Source of the DNA: Cherax quadricarinatus
Lineage: Eukaryota > Arthropoda > Malacostraca > Decapoda > Parastacidae
Direction of reading: 5' to 3'
DNA: 64,000 bases
Assembly (NCBI RefSeq): GCF_038502225.1
Contig: NC_091303.1
Coordinates: 27,504,830 to 27,568,829, forward strand
Under the pieces are notes generated by a model that was not told the origin of the DNA, made no database searches, and saw only the letters and a program-made list of their open reading frames with translations. Made by a program: the position numbers and the translations under genes. Shown piece by piece: positions 43,735 to 55,272 of this stretch. Within the stretch, counting starts at the first letter, position 1, and each line of letters opens with the position of its first letter.

Positions 43735-44207
43735 GTAAGGAATCGTTCAAGACACTGTACATCGTGTACGTCAGGCCCATACTGGAGTATACAGCACCAG
43801 TTTGGAACCCACACTTGATCAAACACGCCAAGAAATTAGAGAAAGTGCAAAGGTTTGCGACAAGGCTAGTTCCAAAGCTAAGGGGAATGTCCTACGATGA
43901 AAGGTTAAGGGAAATCGGCCTGACGACACTGGAGGACAGGAGGGTTAGGGAAGACAGGATAACGACATACAAAATACTGCGTGGATTAGACAAGGTGGAC
44001 GGAGACAGGATGTTCCAGAGGGGGAACACAGAAACAAGGGGTCACACTTGGAAGTTGAAGACTCAAATGAATCAAAGGGATGTTAGGAAGTATTTCTTCA
44101 GTCATAGAGTAGTCAGGAAATGGAATAGTCTAGCAAGTGAGGTAGTGGAGGCAGGAAACATACATAGTTTTGAGATGAGGTATGATAAAGCTCAGAGGGT
44201 GAGTAGA

Positions 44208-44306
<99 letters not shown>

Positions 44307-44356
44307 ACACACACACAGCTATGTCTCAACCCCTGTAACTACAAATAGGTGAGTAC
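43735..44356 (+). mobile_element. LINE-D C-terminal copy with internal CA expansion
   Basis: Frame from about 43764 codes YVRPILEYTAPVWNPHLIKHAKKLEKVQ through IHSFEMRYDKAQ. A (CA) array of about 110 bp (44206-44317) then sits between the coding end and the tail (AACCCCTGTAACTACAAATAGGTGAGTAC). The array replaces part of the normal 3' UTR. Confidence 0.88.
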
Positions 44357-44715
44357 AGGAAAGGAAATGAGACAGGACAGGATAGGAGACAGACACGAGG
44401 CACTAAACTACAGACCAGTGGTAGCAAGATGTAGACTCGCCCTTATATGCCTTCATGTGAAACCTTTTATTTTTATAATTTCTTGATAATGTGAGAAATT
44501 ACGAAAGCGCTTGGAATTTCGCTATTTCATTTCACAGTGGCTGTTCTGCATATTGTGATATCACCTATTTACTGTGATCTTATTGCATATATGTATATAT
44601 ATATAATGTTGTGCCAAATAGGTAAAACTGGTCATTTAGCAAGAACTCATTTAAAATTAATTTTGTTCTAAAATTTTCTCTTATACGTTTAAAGATATAT
44701 TTTGTTTTCTTCATT
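44357..44715. other. AT-rich repeat remnant
   Basis: A 35-bp LINE-D scrap (about 44390-44422, GACACGAGGCACTAAACTAC) is followed by AT-rich sequence with GTGCCAAATAGGTAAAACTGG. That part looks like an old dispersed repeat; no coding is seen. Confidence 0.45.
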
Positions 44716-45677
44716 AAAGCAATAGCAAAGAACTACAGACCGATAGCACTAACATCCCATATCATAAAAAATGTTGAAAGGGTCCTAAGAAGCAAGATCG
44801 CCACCCATCTAGATACCCATCAATTACACAACCCAGGGCAACATGGGTTTAGAACAGGTCGCTCCTGTCTGTCTCAACTACTGGATCACTACGACAAGGT
44901 CCTAGATGCACTAGAAGACAAAAAGAATGCAGATGTAATATATATAGACTTTGCAAAAGCCTTCGACAAGTGTGACCATGGCGTAATAGCGCACAAAATG
45001 CGTGCTAAAGGAATAACAGGAAAAGTTGGTAGATGGATCTATAATTTCCTCACAAACAGAACACAAAGTGTAGTAGTCAACAGAGTAAAGTCCGAGGCAG
45101 CTACGGTGAAAAGCTCTGTTCCACAAGGCACAGTACTCGCTCCCATCTTGTTTCTCATCCTCATATCTGACATAGACAAGGATGTCAGCCACAGCACCGT
45201 GTCTTCCTTTGCAGATGACACCCGAATCTGCATGACAGTGTTTTCCATTGCAGACACTGCAAGGCTTCAGGCGGACATCAACCAAATCTTTCAGTGGGCT
45301 GCAGAAAACAATATGAAGTTCAACGATGAGAAATTTCAATTACTCAGATATGGTAAACATGAGGAAATTAAAACTTCATCAGAGTAGAAAACAAATTCCA
45401 ACAACACAATAGAGCGAAAAACTAACGTCAAAGACCTGGGAGTGATCATGTCGGAGGATGTCACCTTCAAGGACCATAACAATGTATCAATCGCATCTGC
45501 TAGAAAAATGACAGGATGGATAATGAGAACCTTCAAAACTAGGGAGGCCAAGCCCATGATGACACTTCAGGTCACTTGTTCTATCTAGGCTGGAATATTG
45601 CTGCACACTAACAGCACCTTTCAAGGCAGGTGAAATTGCTGACCTAGAAAATGTACAGAGAACCTTCACGGCACACA
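44716..45677 (+). mobile_element. LINE-A internal fragment, truncated at both ends
   Basis: From RT entry AIAKNYRPIALTSH to RTFTAH. Motifs present: YIDFAKAFDKCDHG, SVPQGTVLAPILFLILISDI, SSFADDTRICM. The frame 44998-45387 ends at a TAG, and a 2-bp loss near 45567 shifts the rest. It lacks the 3' tail, ending at ...GGCACACAGATGG, so a later rearrangement probably removed it. Confidence 0.9.
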
Positions 45678-45730
45678 GATGGCCAGATGTAAACACGTAA
45701 ATAGTTCGTTACCACTGTAACTTGTTCGGC

Positions 45731-45955
45731 TATCAGAACTTTTGGGTTCCAGTCCCTGGACCCATCATGTGCCTCTGTAATATTCTAACTCCCCCCCCAC
45801 ACGATGAGTATGTAGTGCAATAAAGATGTTAAACTATTAGTTATCAAAACTTTACGGCCCGGTCCTTAGACCCATTATATTCCTCTGTAATATTTTGACT
45901 GACTCCCCCCCACACGATGGGTATGGGGTACACAATAAAAGAATTAAATTAACTA
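45731..45955. repeat. Two tandem G-related units next to metallothionein exon 1
   Basis: Two ~110-bp diverged units share TATCAGAACTTTTGGGTTCC / TATCAAAACTTTACGGCCCG, CTCTGTAATATTYTNACT, CCCCCCCACACGATGNGTATG and an AATAAA-type end. They resemble the 3' end of repeat G in plus orientation. The block ends about 25 bp before the exon 1 splice donor. Confidence 0.65.
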
Positions 45956-45979
45956 ACGTGGACAAGAACACGTGTTTAC

Positions 45980-46001
45980 CTTTGCAGCAAGGTCCAGGCA
46001 T
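45980..46001 (-). CDS. MT: Metallothionein exon 1 (coding part)
   Basis: The 22 coding bases read ATG CCT GGA CCT TGC TGC AAA G and are followed by donor GTAAAC (45979-45974). They encode MPGPCCK plus the first base of Asp, in the phase exon 2 requires. Standing alone, 22 bases would be weak evidence. The match to the invariant crustacean metallothionein N-terminus, the exact frame and length on joining, and the TATA box and metal-response elements upstream together make it convincing. Confidence 0.88.
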
Positions 46002-46058
46002 GATGGTGATAGTGGGCAGGTGACACAGGTAACGTCAGGGAGCTGGTGTGGCTGGTGA

Positions 46059-46065
46059 GAGTGCA
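46059..46065 (-). promoter_or_regulatory. Possible metal-response core in the 5' UTR
   Basis: TGCACTC on the minus strand matches TGCRCNC but lacks the final G and lies downstream of the TATA box. It is a weaker candidate than the three upstream sites. Confidence 0.4.
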
Positions 46066-46076
46066 CACCTACCTCT

Positions 46077-46083
46077 TCTTATA
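46077..46083 (-). promoter_or_regulatory. TATA box of metallothionein
   Basis: TATAAGA on the minus strand, 76-82 bp upstream of the ATG at 45999-46001. This leaves a plausible 45-50 nt 5' UTR. Confidence 0.75.
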
Positions 46084-46103
46084 TGCACTGTGAGCCCCTG
46101 TGT

Positions 46104-46111
46104 CGTGTGCA
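46104..46111 (-). promoter_or_regulatory. Metal-response element, proximal
   Basis: A TGCACACG match to the MTF-1 core TGCRCNC(G), about 21 bp upstream of the TATA box. It lies within the 10-bp palindrome GTGTGCACAC (46105-46114), so a core is also present on the plus strand. Confidence 0.78.
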
Positions 46112-46115
46112 CACT

Positions 46116-46560
46116 AACTCTCCCTCCCTCCCTAACAACCCCACTCATCTCCTGCCTTAGCCTATATATCATTATCTCCTAAACCAACCTTTGTGACTAT
46201 CTTCCACTGTGTTTATAATAACATATATGACTACAACAATCTTATGATAATCGTAATGTATCGGTGTTATTTAATATATAAAAAACATCAACGAATAAAC
46301 ATCGATTGTGTCTCTCATAGCTTACTAGAGTTAATAAAAGAAACAAATAAAATAACAACTGAATGAGGCAAATCCATCCTTTACGTGCATACAACTGCAG
46401 GTTTAACACCAATATTAAAGGTATTAAAAGCTTTTCCATTTCTTATGATGGCGGTGTTAGGTGTGTGGGAGAGTGCCGTGTGCATCTGAGTCGTGTGCAG
46501 TACCAGGCTCGTCATTGTCCTCAGAGGAGGTGTCTTCCAACTATCATATGATTACCATAA
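46116..46560 (-). promoter_or_regulatory. Metallothionein upstream region
   Basis: No transposon and no coding frame is recognised here, in contrast to both flanks. It holds the two distal metal-response elements. A pyrimidine tract (CTCTCCCTCCCTCCC) lies at 46119-46133. Confidence 0.5.
46477..46499 (-). promoter_or_regulatory. Paired distal metal-response elements
   Basis: Two identical TGCACACG elements at 46477-46484 and 46492-46499, same orientation, starts 15 bp apart, about 395-415 bp upstream of the TATA box. MTF-1 sites occur in clusters in metal-inducible metallothionein promoters. Confidence 0.72.
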
Positions 46561-46581
46561 ATGCAACTAGATAACGTCTAC

Positions 46582-46735
46582 TGGGAATGAGTTATCGTAG
46601 GATTTACGGAGGACGAGTTATCGTAGCATCTACGTAGGATGAGTTATCGTAATATCTACGTAGGATGTTACCGTAGTATCTACGGAGGATGCATTATCTT
46701 TGCATCTACGTAGGATGAGATGTCGTAACATCTAT
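46582..46735. repeat. ~27-bp minisatellite upstream of metallothionein
   Basis: About six imperfect units of the form GAGTTATCGTAGCATCTACG-TAGGAT. Most contain the palindrome CTACGTAG or a near version. It lies about 80 bp beyond the distal metal-response elements. Confidence 0.82.
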
Positions 46736-46737
46736 GT

Positions 46738-47177
46738 TAGTTAGTTTAATATGTTTATTATGCACCCCATACCCATCCTGTGGGCGGCAGTCAAAAGATT
46801 ACAGAGGTACATAATGGGTCCAGGGACTGGGCCTCAAAGTTTTGATGGCTGAGCAAGTTACAGAGGTAATTAATTCACAATTTACAAAGGTAATGAACTC
46901 CAGGTAGGTCTAGTCACAATCATGACAAGTTACAAAGGTATTAACAGATTATAGAGGTACACAATGGGTCCAGGGACTGGGCCCCAAAGTTTTGATGGCT
47001 GAACTAGGTACAAGGTAATGAACTCACAAGTTACAAAGGTAATGAATACTGTAAGAATGGTTACTTGCGTTTATACATGACTACAATCATGAGCAAATTT
47101 TAGAGTAATGAGCAATTCACACTTCCACACCCGGTCACAACTGTAGTGAGTTATTGGTGCAAATATTGATTGTTGAG

Positions 47178-47178
<1 letters not shown>
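46738..47178 (-). repeat. Repeat G, copy 2
   Basis: Nearly identical to 25652-26089, in the same relation to a CA array and a minus-strand LINE-C. It includes the TGCACCCCATACCCATCC end and two GGGTCCAGGGACTGGGCC blocks. Confidence 0.75.
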
Positions 47179-47256
<78 letters not shown>

Positions 47257-47315
47257 AACACACACACACACACACACACACATACACAAACTCATACACA
47301 CACACACACACTCAT

Positions 47316-47351
<36 letters not shown>

Positions 47352-47440
47352 ATACACACACACACACAAACACACACAAGCACACACGCACACACACACA
47401 GGAGCTTGGACTCGACCCCTGTAATCTCAACTAGGTGAGT

Positions 47441-47513
<73 letters not shown>
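47179..47513. repeat. (CA)n arrays enclosing a short LINE-D tail
   Basis: CA-rich arrays at 47179-47401 and 47443-47513 flank 42 bp of LINE-D 3' end (AGGAGCTTGGACTCGACCCC, then CAACTAGGTGAGTGC). The same arrangement occurs at 28957-29118. Confidence 0.9.
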
Positions 47514-47516
<3 letters not shown>

Positions 47517-47527
47517 GTGGTAATGAT

Positions 47528-48400
47528 TTATTTACAGCTAGCAAAGTCAGGGTATTTCTCCAGAATGGTCTGTAATATACCACTGTCGATAAAATACTTA
47601 GCCATTTCTTGAACACTTCTGAGTGAGTTGTTTCTAAATTCATTAATTTTATCGCACTCCAGTACATAATGACGCAGGGTGTGACAATAGTCCATCTGGC
47701 AAAGTTTACATTTCGTTTGGTCTACATCTGGTGGTGGTGATTTAACCTGCCGAAGATACTTGTAACCCAGCCGGAGCCGGGCAGTAGTGACATCCAAGAG
47801 TCTGCTTATTTTGTTGGATGCACCATAGACATGTGGCTCCTCCTGCATGATAGAATGATGATAGATGGACTCACTGGTGTCAATCTCCCTGAGCCTTAAG
47901 TCCATAAAATTCAGTTGAAGTTCTTTTCGTATTATTGTTCTCAAACTACTACCTGACAAGCCAAGATTGTAATCTACTCCCTCTTTGAAAGCATACAGCT
48001 TAGCCAATTTATCAGTTCTATCATGCATCTGAAGACCAATGTGAGATGGAATCCACAGCATGTGCACTCTGACTCCACTGTCCACAATCCTACCATACCT
48101 GTGTCTGGCTTCTGACACAAGCATGCCACAATTTATGCTTAATGAGTTGAGAGCATTTATGGATGACAGAGAATCAGTTACAATTAAACTGTCAATCTTT
48201 GATACATAGATGCATTTCAGTGCAAGGAGTATGGCAAACAGTTCTGTCTGAAGGGTAGAGGCCCAATTATTGATGCGTGCTCCAATTTCTTTAAGAGAGC
48301 CATCACTCTGTACGACAACAGCAGCACTACCAGCTGCACCAGTGGATTGGTGAACGGAACCATCAGCGTAAATAATTTGCGAGAGTGTGTGCTGTGTGAC
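47528..48400 (-). pseudogene. LINE-C RNase H and C-terminal zinc knuckle
   Basis: On the minus strand: ADGSVHQSTGAAGSAAVV, QTELFAILLALKC, VTDSLSSINAL, then the frame 48124-47528 with LWIPSHIGLQMHDRTDKLAK and CKLCQMDYCHTLRHYVLEC. The four acidic RNase H residues are visible. Breaks lie at about 48370 and 48125. Confidence 0.9.
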
Positions 48401-50335
48401 TTAAGTTATCAATACAGCTTAAGGCCTCATGTTTGGCTTCAAGGCGAAGTTTTGGTTGTGATTTAAGAAGTAGTTTGGGGGGAAATGGAAGAATGGTAGT
48501 TTGGAATAGGGTAATATTCCATGGAGCAGAGAAGTGCCGCTGTTGCCTTACTTGACATAGATCATGTATCTGATTCATGCGGAGGTCGGTTCCAGTTTTT
48601 TCGATCCATCTAGAGGAGTGTTCACCAGTGCTGAGGAAAGTTTGGAGGGCTTCTGTGCAGGGGTTTGAATGAGCTTGCCTGAGTATATTAACCCCAATTA
48701 GGATATTTCTTTCAGTAACACGATCTCTGATGCTTGGAATATTAAGTTCTTTCCGCATATTTAAAATTTTGGCAGTACGAGGGCATCCTAAAATGATCCT
48801 CATTGCTTCGTTCTGCAGTTTTTCCAGCCCTCCAAGCTTCCAGTCAGACACAAGAGCAAGTAGTGGCGCAGCATAATCAACCAATGATCTAATATAAGCA
48901 ACATACACCATTTTCACAATTTTAACATTAGCACCATACCTGGGGCGAAGCCCTGCCACAACTCTAAGTGCTCTTAGTCTTTCTTTGTATTGGCGACAAA
49001 GTCTTGTTACAACAGGTCCAAGTAGTGGAACCTCAAAGCCTAGATACCTGTATCTGCTTACATATTCTAGAAGAGACCCATCATGCAACTGGATCTGACG
49101 AACTGTGCCTCTCTGTCGAGGAGGACGCCTATTGAGTATCTTTGTTTTATCAGTAGAGATTATCAACCCCAGGTCCTGACACGAGGCTAGTACATGATTA
49201 AGAATGTTTTGGGTGTTGGAGAATCCGGTGGTGTGAATCATTATGTCATCAGCAAAACTAATCACATAATGATGGGGCTGACTAGGCATAGCATTAAGTA
49301 ATGCATTAGTTAGAATATTGAACAGTGCGGGACTGAGCACACCTCCCTGTGGGGTTCCTAATTCAAAGTCTTTAGTTACACTTCTATGTCCCTGGAACAA
49401 CACAGACGATTTTCTGTTGGACAGGTAACCTTTAATCCAGCGGAGAAGCCATCCTCCAACATCCATTCTGGCAAGTTCACTAATGATTACATGTCGGTTG
49501 GCTACATCGAAAGCGGATTTAAGGTCAAGAAAGGTAGTGTATGAGCTGTCAGTATGCAGGGTGAGAAAGGTGGCTATGCAATGATGCACGCTCCTTCCAT
49601 GCATGAAACCATGTAACCGGGGAGACAAAAATTGTTTGATTCTGTACATGAGACGATTAAGAATCATTCTCTCAAATGTTTTACATAAGCAGCTAGTAAG
49701 AGATATTGGGCGAAATGCATTTTGTTGATTGGGCTTAGGAATTGGAATGATGAGGCTGTTGGTCCAAGATTGAGGGAGCTCCTCAGTTACATTGCTCATG
49801 TTATATAATTCAAGTAATGGATTACCTGGTACTCGACACAGCAATCTGAGTATGTTGTAATACCATCCTCACCAGGCGACGTGGAGTTGCCCTTAGTTAG
49901 TGCTGCATCAAGTTCATAATTAGTGAAAGGAATGTTGCAGTCATCTGCCTTGCCGAGCATAAAGCAAACAAGTGTCTCCCTTGCATCATATTTGTCATTT
50001 AATTTTGCCTGTGTGGTACTGGGAAGATTGTCATAACTAGATGTAGCAGCCCAAGCACTGACTAACTCATTCGCCCTATGCAAGGGATGAGGGTGCGCGA
50101 TCAGCCCAGTTCTGTTACCCTTAATTCTATTTATGTCCCTCCATGCCCGGCTAAGTGGGGTGTGAGCATTAAGACCGTTGACAAATTTTTCCCAATCTGT
50201 TTGCCGCAGCTCTGTCATACGCTCTCTGGCAGCAGCAAGGGCAGTTTGGAAGAGCCTCAGCATTCCAGGGGTGCGATGTTTTCTATAGGCTAGGCCTAGT
50301 CTGCGAGCAGTACGTTTCAGTGTACGAAGTTTAGA
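48363..50335 (-). pseudogene. LINE-C reverse transcriptase
   Basis: Frames 50263-49796 (pre-RT, with GEDGITTYSD) and 49844-48363 (493 codons) are offset by one shift near 49840. RT motifs: LIIPIPKPNQQNAFRPISLTS, FLDLKSAFDVANRH, GTPQGGVLSPALFNIL, ISFADDIMI (FADD catalytic pair). The PQGGVLSP and FRPISLTS style is that of RNase H-bearing I/R1-type LINEs. It ends just before the RNase H domain, where another frame change occurs. Confidence 0.9.
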
Positions 50336-50697
50336 ATTTATTTATTTATTTAGTAATTTAAGCATACATACAGAGGTACAAAAAATACAGGTAAGAGCAG
50401 CATGCCAAAGCCACTTATATGCACAGCATTACGGGCTGGCTTAAAATTAACTTAAGATTAACTAAGCAATGATGAAATCAGTGATAAAACATTATTGTAA
50501 ACAGATAACTATAAAGCACAAATGAGTATTACAAAGACAGGTCATATGGTTGCATGCATTGCTGTACATTCAGTCGAATGGAGTATTCTGTTAGGTAGTG
50601 TATTTAAAAAATTACAAAGTTAGATTGGGTCCTAGGTTTAACATTTGTGTGATATAATTGTGAGTAACATATAGGATATACAATTTATAAGGTTCAG

Positions 50698-52356
50698 TTA
50701 TTCAGTATTTATTTGGTTTTGAGTGAGTAAGTGATCTTTGAGAAGAGACTTGAATTTATAAACAGGTAGTGTTTCTTTTATATTTACAGGTAATGAATTC
50801 CAGATTTTAGGGCCTTTTATGTGCATTGAGTTTTTGCATAGCGTGAGATGGACACGAGGAACATCAAAGAGTGATCTGTGCCGTGTGTTATGGTCATGTG
50901 TTCTGTTGAGGTTGGCAAGGAGATGTTTGAGGGGAGGGTTAATATCAGAGTTAAGTGTTCTATGTATGTAATAGGTGGAGTAATAAGTATGGATGTTTTG
51001 TATGGTGAGTAGGTTGAGTGTTTTGAATATTGGTGGAGTGTGCTGCCTGTAGTGAGAATTTGTTATCATTCTAACTGCAGCTTTTTGTTGGGTAATTAGT
51101 GGTCTGAGATGGTTAATTGTTGTTGAGCCCCATGCACAAATTCCATAGGTGAGATAGGGGTAAATAAGAGAGTGATATAGGGCCAGGAGGGCTGACTGTG
51201 GAACATAGTACCGTATCTTCGATAGTATGCCTACAGTCTTGGAAATTTTCTTAGAAATTTGTTGTATATGTGTATGAAATTTGAGTCTATTATCAAGGTG
51301 GATTCCTAAGAATTTTCCCTCTGTTAGCTTTGTGATAGGTGATCTGTTTATCGTTATGTTAAGAAGTACATCTGTAGCTCTGTTACCAAACTGAATGAAG
51401 TAGGTTTTGTCAATGTTTAGTGTAAGTTTGTTAGTCCTCATCCAGGTAGATATTTTCTGTAATTCGGTGTTTACAGTATTGGCTAGCGTGACTGGGCTCG
51501 GGTGAGAGAAGACGTATGTAGTGTCATCTGCAAAAAGTGTGGGTTTGAGTAATTGCGAAGCATTTGGTAGGTCATTTATGTATAGGAGAAAGAGAAGAGG
51601 GCCAAGGACACTTCCCTGTGGGACACCAACTGTAATTGGTTGAGCGGAAGAGCTTGCCCCATTTGCATACACATATTGGCTTCTGTTGCTGAGGTATGAC
51701 TTGAGGTAGTTGAGGGAGTGCCCTCTAATACCATAGTGTGACAATTTTACGTGGAGCAAGTCATGGTCAACTGTATCAAAAGCTTTACGTAAGTCAATGA
51801 AGATCCCCAGTGGGACTTCTTTTTTCTCTATTGCAGTGTATATATGTTCTAGCATGTGTATAATAGCATCATTAGTATTTTTATTAGGCCTGAATCCAAA
51901 TTGGCAGGGGTTGAGAATGTTTTGGGTGATGAGGTAGGAGTAGATTCGTTTATGAATTAATTTTTCGAAGATTTTTGAGAGAGGGTGTAAATTGGATATT
52001 GGCCTATAGTTATTCAACTCTGTTTTGTCTCCTCCTTTATGGATCGGGGTGACCCTTGCTATTTTGAGAGCTGTAGGGAAGGTGGAGGATTCAATGGATT
52101 TGTTAAAGAGTGTTGCAATGATTGGTGATAGTACTTGTGACACTTTTTTGTATATAAAGGGTGGTAAGGTATTTAAATCTCCTGCCTTGTTTTTTAGTGT
52201 GTTGATAATAAGGGAGACTTCGTATGGGTTAGTCGGAGCTAGGAACAGTGTGTTCGGGTAGTTGCCAGTGAGGTAGTCATTTGGTGGGGTATCTGAGCTT
52301 GGGATTTTATTGGCAAGGTTTTGTACTATAGTGGAGAAGAAATCATTGAGTCTGTT
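50698..52356 (-). pseudogene. LINE-B reverse transcriptase, intact domain
   Basis: 481 codons open to 52143 and in frame on to the SINE at 52356. Motifs: [97 protein letters not shown], ending HLLTQNQINTE. All RT catalytic residues are present. It is classed as a pseudogene only because insertions separate it from its endonuclease. Confidence 0.9.
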
Positions 52357-52660
52357 CCACCCGGTGGCCTGGTGGCTAAAGCTCCCGCTTCACACACGGA
52401 GGGCCCGGGTTCGATTCCCGGCGGGTGGAAACATGCGACACGTTTCCTTACACCTGTTGTCCTGTTCACCTAGCAGCAAATAGGTACCTGGGTGTTAGTC
52501 GACTGGTGTGGGTCGCATCCTGGGGGACAAGATTAAGGACCCCAATGGAAATAAGTTAGACAGTCCTCGATGACGCACTGACTTTCTTGGGTTATCCTGG
52601 GTGGCTAACCCTCCGGGGTTAAAAATCCGAACGAAATCTTATCTTATCTTATCTTATCTT
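52357..52660 (+). mobile_element. Near-complete tRNA-derived SINE (304 bp)
   Basis: The tRNA-like head has CCACCCG and CGGGTGG as a perfect 7-bp acceptor stem, box A TGGCCTGGTGG, a TTCACAC anticodon-loop-like segment and a perfect T-arm (CCGGG-TTCGATT-CCCGG). The core and a (TATCTT)n tail ending at 52660 follow. It interrupts LINE-B coding at ETA|NRLNDFF with at most 2-3 bp duplicated. It is an element, not a free tRNA gene, because the same head and body recur at 1258, 9788 and 24400. Confidence 0.92.
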
Positions 52661-53804
52661 GCTGTTTCTGTTGGTGGGAGTTGGGGTTCATCTGATTTTG
52701 CTAATTTTATTTCGCTATTTCGTGATATCTTTTTTGTTCCCAGAATTTCTGATAGGGTCTTCCAGGTCTTTTTTATATCACCTCGTAAGTTGGATAATCT
52801 GTTCTCATAATACAGTTTTTTTGCCCTTCTTATCAGGCTGGTTAGGATTGACGAGTAACGTTTTGTTTGGTCTCTGGTTATGTGACCCATTCTGTACTGT
52901 TTTTCATATCGGTGTTTTGTATTTATGGATTTGAGAATGCTGGGTGTTAGCCAGGGACTGTTCAGTCTCTTAGCTGTCATCTGTTTAGTTTTTTTAGGGC
53001 AGTGCTTGTTATAGAGGTATTGGGTCTTTTTTAGAAAATTATTAAAACATTCGTCAATATCTGTATAGATTTCTAGCTCAGTGTGCCAGTCAATGTTTGT
53101 TACTGCTGCTGTGAAGTTATTAATGGCTGCCTCATTGTGAAGTCTGAAGGTGACTTTAGTAGTGTCTTGGGGTATTTTACCAAGAGTTGTTATGAGGAAA
53201 GTAGGGTAGTGGTCTGTGGTATTATCTGTAATTATGCCTGATTTTAAAGGGGATATGGTGTTGGTCCAGATGTGGTCAAGTAGGGAAACACTAGTCTCCG
53301 TAACTCTTGTAGGTTTTGTTACTGTTGGTAGCAACATGCAGTTACTCATTGTGTTTGTGAATTCAGTAACGTGTGGGTCCTGGTCTTGCAGGAGATTTAT
53401 ATTGAAGTCACCTGAGAGTAGTAAGTGATCTTTGTTCATGCATGCATCAGTTATCATACTTCCTAGGTTTTGACTAAATTGGCTAATGTTTGATTGTGGA
53501 ACTCTGTAGATGTTTATCACTGTGAGAGGTTTTTGTAGGTATTTGGATTTGAATTTAGCTATTATATATTCCCCATGTTCATCCCTTGTGCAAGTATTAG
53601 TGATACATTCTAGTTGGTCTGAGTAGTATATAGCTGTGCCACCCCCTTGTTGGTCTGGCCTACAGTTGTGTATGGCTGTGTAACCAGGAATGGCATAGAC
53701 ATCTGTAGTATCAGGCTTTAGCCAGGTTTCAGTTAGTGTAATGATGGACATATTGGCATGCAAGGAATTTAGTAATGCTAGGAGGTCATCGTAATGCTTG
53801 CTTA
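52661..53804 (-). pseudogene. LINE-B endonuclease domain
   Basis: The frame to 53763 reads STITLTETWLKPDTTDVYAIPG-type EN sequence (LTETWLK, GGGTAIYY, SGDFNINL, TDHYPTFL), then a linker ending LPPTETA at the SINE. It is cut on its N-terminal side at 53804, within LSKHYDDLLALL, by the second LINE-B. Confidence 0.9.
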
Positions 53805-54196
53805 ATTCAATTCAATTCAATTCAAAGTTTATTCTCTATAAGGATTACAATGCTGAGTTTACAGAAATTTGGTTATTGTTTGGTTTACATGTAGTAAAAT
53901 TGTGATTACAGAGTGTACCACTAGAACGCTTAGCATGGCTAGGCATTTCGGGCATACTTAGTTTTATTCTTAAATGTAAAATATTACAAATTATGAGGTA
54001 AGTTGGTATTATGGCTAAGTGACTAAATACTAGTTTATGAGTTTAGCAATGTGAATGCTTTTGTTTTGGCACAGTATATAGTTTCAGTATTGGAGTATCA
54101 CAGGATTCATTATTTTAAGACTGAGATTAATATTTCTGTTTATGGTCAAATGAGTGAGCGAGTGTAAGTGTGAACCACCAGGTGGTATTTGTGTAG

Positions 54197-54914
54197 TTAG
54201 TTGACGGGGTGTATCAGGGAGATAAGATGTTTTCTAATGGTAGTTTTGAAGGTGATGAATGTGTCTGCAGTTCTAGAGTTCTCAGGTAGGGTATTCCAGA
54301 TTTTAGGGCCTTTGACATACATTGAATTTTTGTAAAGGTTTAGTCGGACACGGGGAATGTCGTAGAGATGTTTGTGTCTGGTGTTATGCCTGTGGGTTCT
54401 GTCACAACTATCAAGAAAGCGTTTTAGGTCAAGGTTGATATTAGAGTTTAAGGCCCTGTAGATATAGATTGCACAGTAGTAAGTGTGGATGTACTGAACT
54501 GGGAGTAAGTTTAGATCTTTGAAGAGTGGGGGGGTGTGCTGCCAGGGATGGGATTTAGTGATTATTCTTACTGCAGCTTTTTGTTGGGTTATTATTGGCT
54601 TTAGGTGTGTTGCTGCAGTTGATCCCCAAGCACAAATAGCATAGGTGAGGTATGGATAAATAAGTGAGTGGTATAGTGTGAGAAGGGCATTTTGCGGCAC
54701 GTAGTATCGTATCTTGGAGAGGATCCCAACCGTTTTGGATACTTTTTTGGCTATATGCTGGATATGGGTGCTGAAATTCAGGTTGTTGTCAAGGTATAAG
54801 CCTAGGAATTTTCCCCCATTATTTCTGGTAATTAGAGTGTTGTCAATCTTAATGTTAATTTGTGCATCTCCTGCTCTGCTACCAAACATAATATAGTAAG
54901 TTTTGTCAGTGTTA
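54197..54914 (-). pseudogene. LINE-B C-terminal coding region
   Basis: 230 open codons from MFGSRAGDAQINIKIDNTLITRN to the stop after LISLIHPVN. Nearly the same protein as 35531-36289. The upstream part continues beyond LINE-E at 59676. Confidence 0.9.
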
Positions 54915-55150
54915 TTAGTAAGTAAGTAAGTAAATTTATTCAGGTATACACAATACAGTTACATAGAATTATCATACATAGCAGCATATGTGTAGAGAAC
55001 CTAGGATAACCCAAAAAAGTCAGACAGAGTGACTTATTTCCATTGGGGTCCTTTTACCTTATTATTATAATATAAAGGTTATAATATTTTCTTATTATTC
55101 TATAATGAAGATAACATCTTATTATCATACTAAAAAGACTATCTACTACA

Positions 55151-55248
55151 CGAGGGTCATTAAGACTATCTACAATACGAGGGTCATTAAGACTATCTAC
55201 TACCCGAGGGTCATTACGACTATCTACAATACGAGGGTCATTACTAGG
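55151..55248. repeat. 27-bp tandem repeat in LINE-E 3' UTR
   Basis: Three full units (55151-55177, 55178-55204, 55205-55231) and a partial one, of the form CGAGGGTCATTAAGACTATC followed by TACAATA. The unit length is a multiple of three, so it makes a short open repetitive frame, but there is no sign of coding use. Confidence 0.9.
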
Positions 55249-55272
55249 GATAAGGTAAAATTTACACGTATT

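Larger units (their letters stand above)
47516..50335 (-). mobile_element. LINE-C copy, RT to 3' end
   Basis: The longest LINE-C here, read right to left. The 3' end (AATAAATCATTACCACATA) abuts a (CA)n array. The 5' side is cut at 50335 by the TTTA tail of a LINE-B, so the endonuclease part may lie beyond that insertion and outside the window. Confidence 0.92.

Noticed and set aside
47071..47512. Long Cys/Val or Thr/His ORFs over CA repeats (also at 27322, 28770 and 44113)
   Set aside because: They are translations of (CA)n or (TG)n microsatellites and have no coding support.
52357..52430. A free-standing tRNA gene
   Set aside because: The cloverleaf-like head is good, but the same head plus a 230-bp body and a tail recur at three other places, so it is a SINE head.
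54197..54914. A separate small host gene on the minus strand
   Set aside because: The 230-codon frame is the LINE-B C-terminus, matching 35531-36289 almost residue for residue.
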